Assembly (NCBI RefSeq): GCF_000309385.1
Contig: NZ_JH976537.1
Coordinates: forward strand, 1,321,425 to 1,385,424
Reading direction: 5' to 3'
Length of the DNA: 64,000 nt
Source: Nodosilinea nodulosa PCC 7104
GTDB taxonomy: Bacteria > Cyanobacteriota > Cyanobacteriia > Phormidesmidales > Phormidesmidaceae
A program made the position numbers and the translations under genes. Below, piece after piece: positions 62,833 through 64,000 of the stretch. How positions within the stretch are numbered: position 1 is the stretch's first letter; each line of letters opens with the position of its first letter. Under the pieces are notes generated by a model. That model was not told the DNA's origin and did not search any database. It saw only the letters and a program-made list of their open reading frames with translations.

Positions 62833-63771
62833 ATGGAATTGAAGACATGGATAGGCCCGTCTGCGGTTTGCGGGCAGAGGCGGGTGGCGAGCCGAGTCTC
62901 CCACGCGCTGCAAATGGCCTTGGGAATTATCCTGGCGGCGGCGGCCTCCGCCCAGGCTCAGTCCACGGCTACCCTGCAATCGTCGCTGCAACTGGCGGTG
63001 TGCCTAAACGATTGGGATAGCGCGATCGCCCGCACCGAACAGCTCGAAGCCGTGCCCGGTCTGCCGATCAAAACCCAGGCTCAGCTGGTGCTATTTCGCC
63101 GCCAAATGCAGCTTTTTCGCCAAAACCAAACTGCGGTGAGCAATATTTCCGGCTGTGAACCCGTGCTGGCAGGGTTTGGCCTGCCCGGCTACACCGGGCG
63201 ACCGCTGCAGCTAGAGCGGGCGGCCTTCTCCAGCGGCAGCCTGGATAGCTCTGTCTTCCCTCCCGACCAGGCAACTCGTCAGATCGAAGCCCTCTGGCAG
63301 GCGGGCCTCGGGGTGAGCGCCGATACCACCCTCGATCCGCTCGCCGAGGCCCAGCGCATCAACACCCGCAGCGGCAGCGGCGTATCCACCGGGGCCGTCA
63401 GCCGCCGCGTCGATGTGTATGCGTTTTTGGGGGCAGAAGGCGACACTCCCAACCTGGCGCTGGATGTGATTCAGCAGCGGCGAGGGCTGCTGTACACCGA
63501 CGACAGCTCCCTGCTTTTTTTGTTTGATGCCCAGGGGCGACTGCTGGGAGAAGCGCGCCCTACCCCAGCCAGCCAGCCTCGCATAGAATCTGTAACCCTG
63601 CCAGCTACGGGAGTTTATTATGCGGCGGTGACCACACCCCAGCATCGGCCCGTGTTGAATGAAGATGGACTGATCACTGACTGGCAGGGCATTGGCACCA
63701 GCGCCGTTACCTATACCCTAACCCTGCGCGGGCTGACGCCGTCACCGGAGCTTGGCCTCGGGAGCCGGTAA
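62833..63771 (+). CDS. Exported protein with PPC-like C-terminal domain
   Basis: A 312-residue exported protein with a signal peptide (LQMALGIILAAAASAQAQS) preceded by a long basic n-region. The middle is helical, and the C-terminus has a beta-rich PPC-like domain (VDVYAFLGAEGDTPNLALDV, SSLLFLFDAQGRLLGEARPT, YYAAVTTPQHRPVLNEDGLI). PPC domains occur at the C-terminus of secreted proteases; no protease domain is present here. An SD-like GGAGG lies 10-14 bases upstream of the ATG at 62833. Confidence 0.7.
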   Translation: MELKTWIGPSAVCGQRRVASRVSHALQMALGIILAAAASAQAQSTATLQSSLQLAVCLNDWDSAIARTEQLEAVPGLPIKTQAQLVLFRRQMQLFRQNQTAVSNISGCEPVLAGFGLPGYTGRPLQLERAAFSSGSLDSSVFPPDQATRQIEALWQAGLGVSADTTLDPLAEAQRINTRSGSGVSTGAVSRRVDVYAFLGAEGDTPNLALDVIQQRRGLLYTDDSSLLFLFDAQGRLLGEARPTPASQPRIESVTLPATGVYYAAVTTPQHRPVLNEDGLITDWQGIGTSAVTYTLTLRGLTPSPELGLGSR

Positions 63772-63792
63772 TGCCCCAAGACAGCGAGAATA

Positions 63793-63823
63793 CCCCCCCA
63801 TCCCCATCTCCCCATCTCCCCCG
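63793..63823 (+). repeat. Short tandem CCCCATCT-type repeat
   Basis: CCCCATCT units in tandem between convergent genes (CCCCCCATCCCCATCTCC, then CCATCTCCCCC), similar to simple repeats common in cyanobacterial intergenic DNA. Confidence 0.5.
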
Positions 63824-64000
63824 CTACGGCCGACGGCAGATGCCAAAAACCGAGGTAAACCCGTGCAGAAAGGTCGTCTGCCCCACCGGGCCAATCTCGC
63901 CGCCGCAGAAAAAGCCTCCCAGGGGCAGCCCCGGCAGGTACTGGGCAAAGAGGCTGGAGTCGAAATTGGCCTGTGCGTATAGCCCTTCGCCGCGTCCTGC
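63824..64000 (-). CDS. FIST-domain protein, C-terminal part (partial)
   Basis: The last 58 codons of a gene that runs off the right edge, with stop TAG at 63824-63826. The text YLPGLPLGGFFCGGEIGPVG, then TTFLHGFTSVFGICRRP, is the characteristic end of a FIST_C domain, a small-molecule-sensing module fused to signalling outputs in other proteins. The rest is beyond the window. Confidence 0.75.
   Translation of the reverse strand, partial: AGRGEGLYAQANFDSSLFAQYLPGLPLGGFFCGGEIGPVGQTTFLHGFTSVFGICRRP

Overview
The window is a chromosomal segment of a filamentous-type cyanobacterium, probably in the Leptolyngbya/Nodosilinea range. This rests on frequent HIP1 octamers (GCGATCGC), cyanobacteria-specific genes (psb27, ndhN, ldpA, ycf45-like, several cyanobacterial DUF families) and a GC-rich composition. 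No tRNA, rRNA or CRISPR array was recognised. Species-level assignment is inference.

Layout. 0-10 kb is mixed housekeeping: a truncated response regulator, a PRC-barrel protein, small cyanobacterial proteins, a SpoU-type RNA methyltransferase, a group II PLP decarboxylase, an ECF sigma/anti-sigma pair next to a secreted CHRD protein, and a dipeptide epimerase overlapping a DUF1611 gene. The 440-bp gap at 3.8-4.2 kb holds three DnaA-box-like 9-mers. 10.3-21.5 kb is the S10-spc ribosomal cluster on the minus strand (rplC to infA, with secY and adk). 21.9-26.3 kb carries ndhN, ldpA, a ycf45-like ATPase and psb27 on the plus strand. 26.4-32.6 kb is the alpha-type remainder (rpmJ, rpsM, rpsK, rpoA, rplQ, truA, rplM, rpsI, rpmE, prfA) on the plus strand. 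The ribosomal superoperon is therefore split head-to-head, which one ~16-kb inversion would explain.

32.7-51.4 kb holds an SbcD-like nuclease, a TauE/SafE permease, a large membrane protein whose M48 protease motif is degenerate, a candidate small RNA, an RRM RNA-binding protein, a mechanosensitive channel, polyphosphate kinase, a CPBP protease next to clpS, a STAS protein, a large radical-SAM protein and a Tat/lipoprotein-type solute-binding protein. 51.4-54.7 kb has a 38-aa membrane protein too short for usual gene finding, a threonine dehydratase, a UPF0175/PIN toxin-antitoxin pair and a DUF938 methyltransferase.

54.7-59.9 kb is the accessory zone: an exact 21-bp-period decayed repeat array, gene remnants, a ~100-bp MITE with TA flanks, a complete m5C DNA methyltransferase, and a NotI-family restriction gene split by an ISAs1-family element with 19-bp inverted repeats and a 10-bp target duplication. 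A DUF433 gene with a truncated toxin partner follows. The end of the window has two small exported proteins, a stress-type glycine-rich protein, a VanX-type dipeptidase, a PPC-like secreted protein and the 3' end of a FIST-domain gene.

The most notable system is the restriction-modification locus: the methylase is intact, the nuclease gene is interrupted, and the IS end supplies a new in-frame start codon for most of the nuclease. All calls come from reading the sequence; no database search was run.
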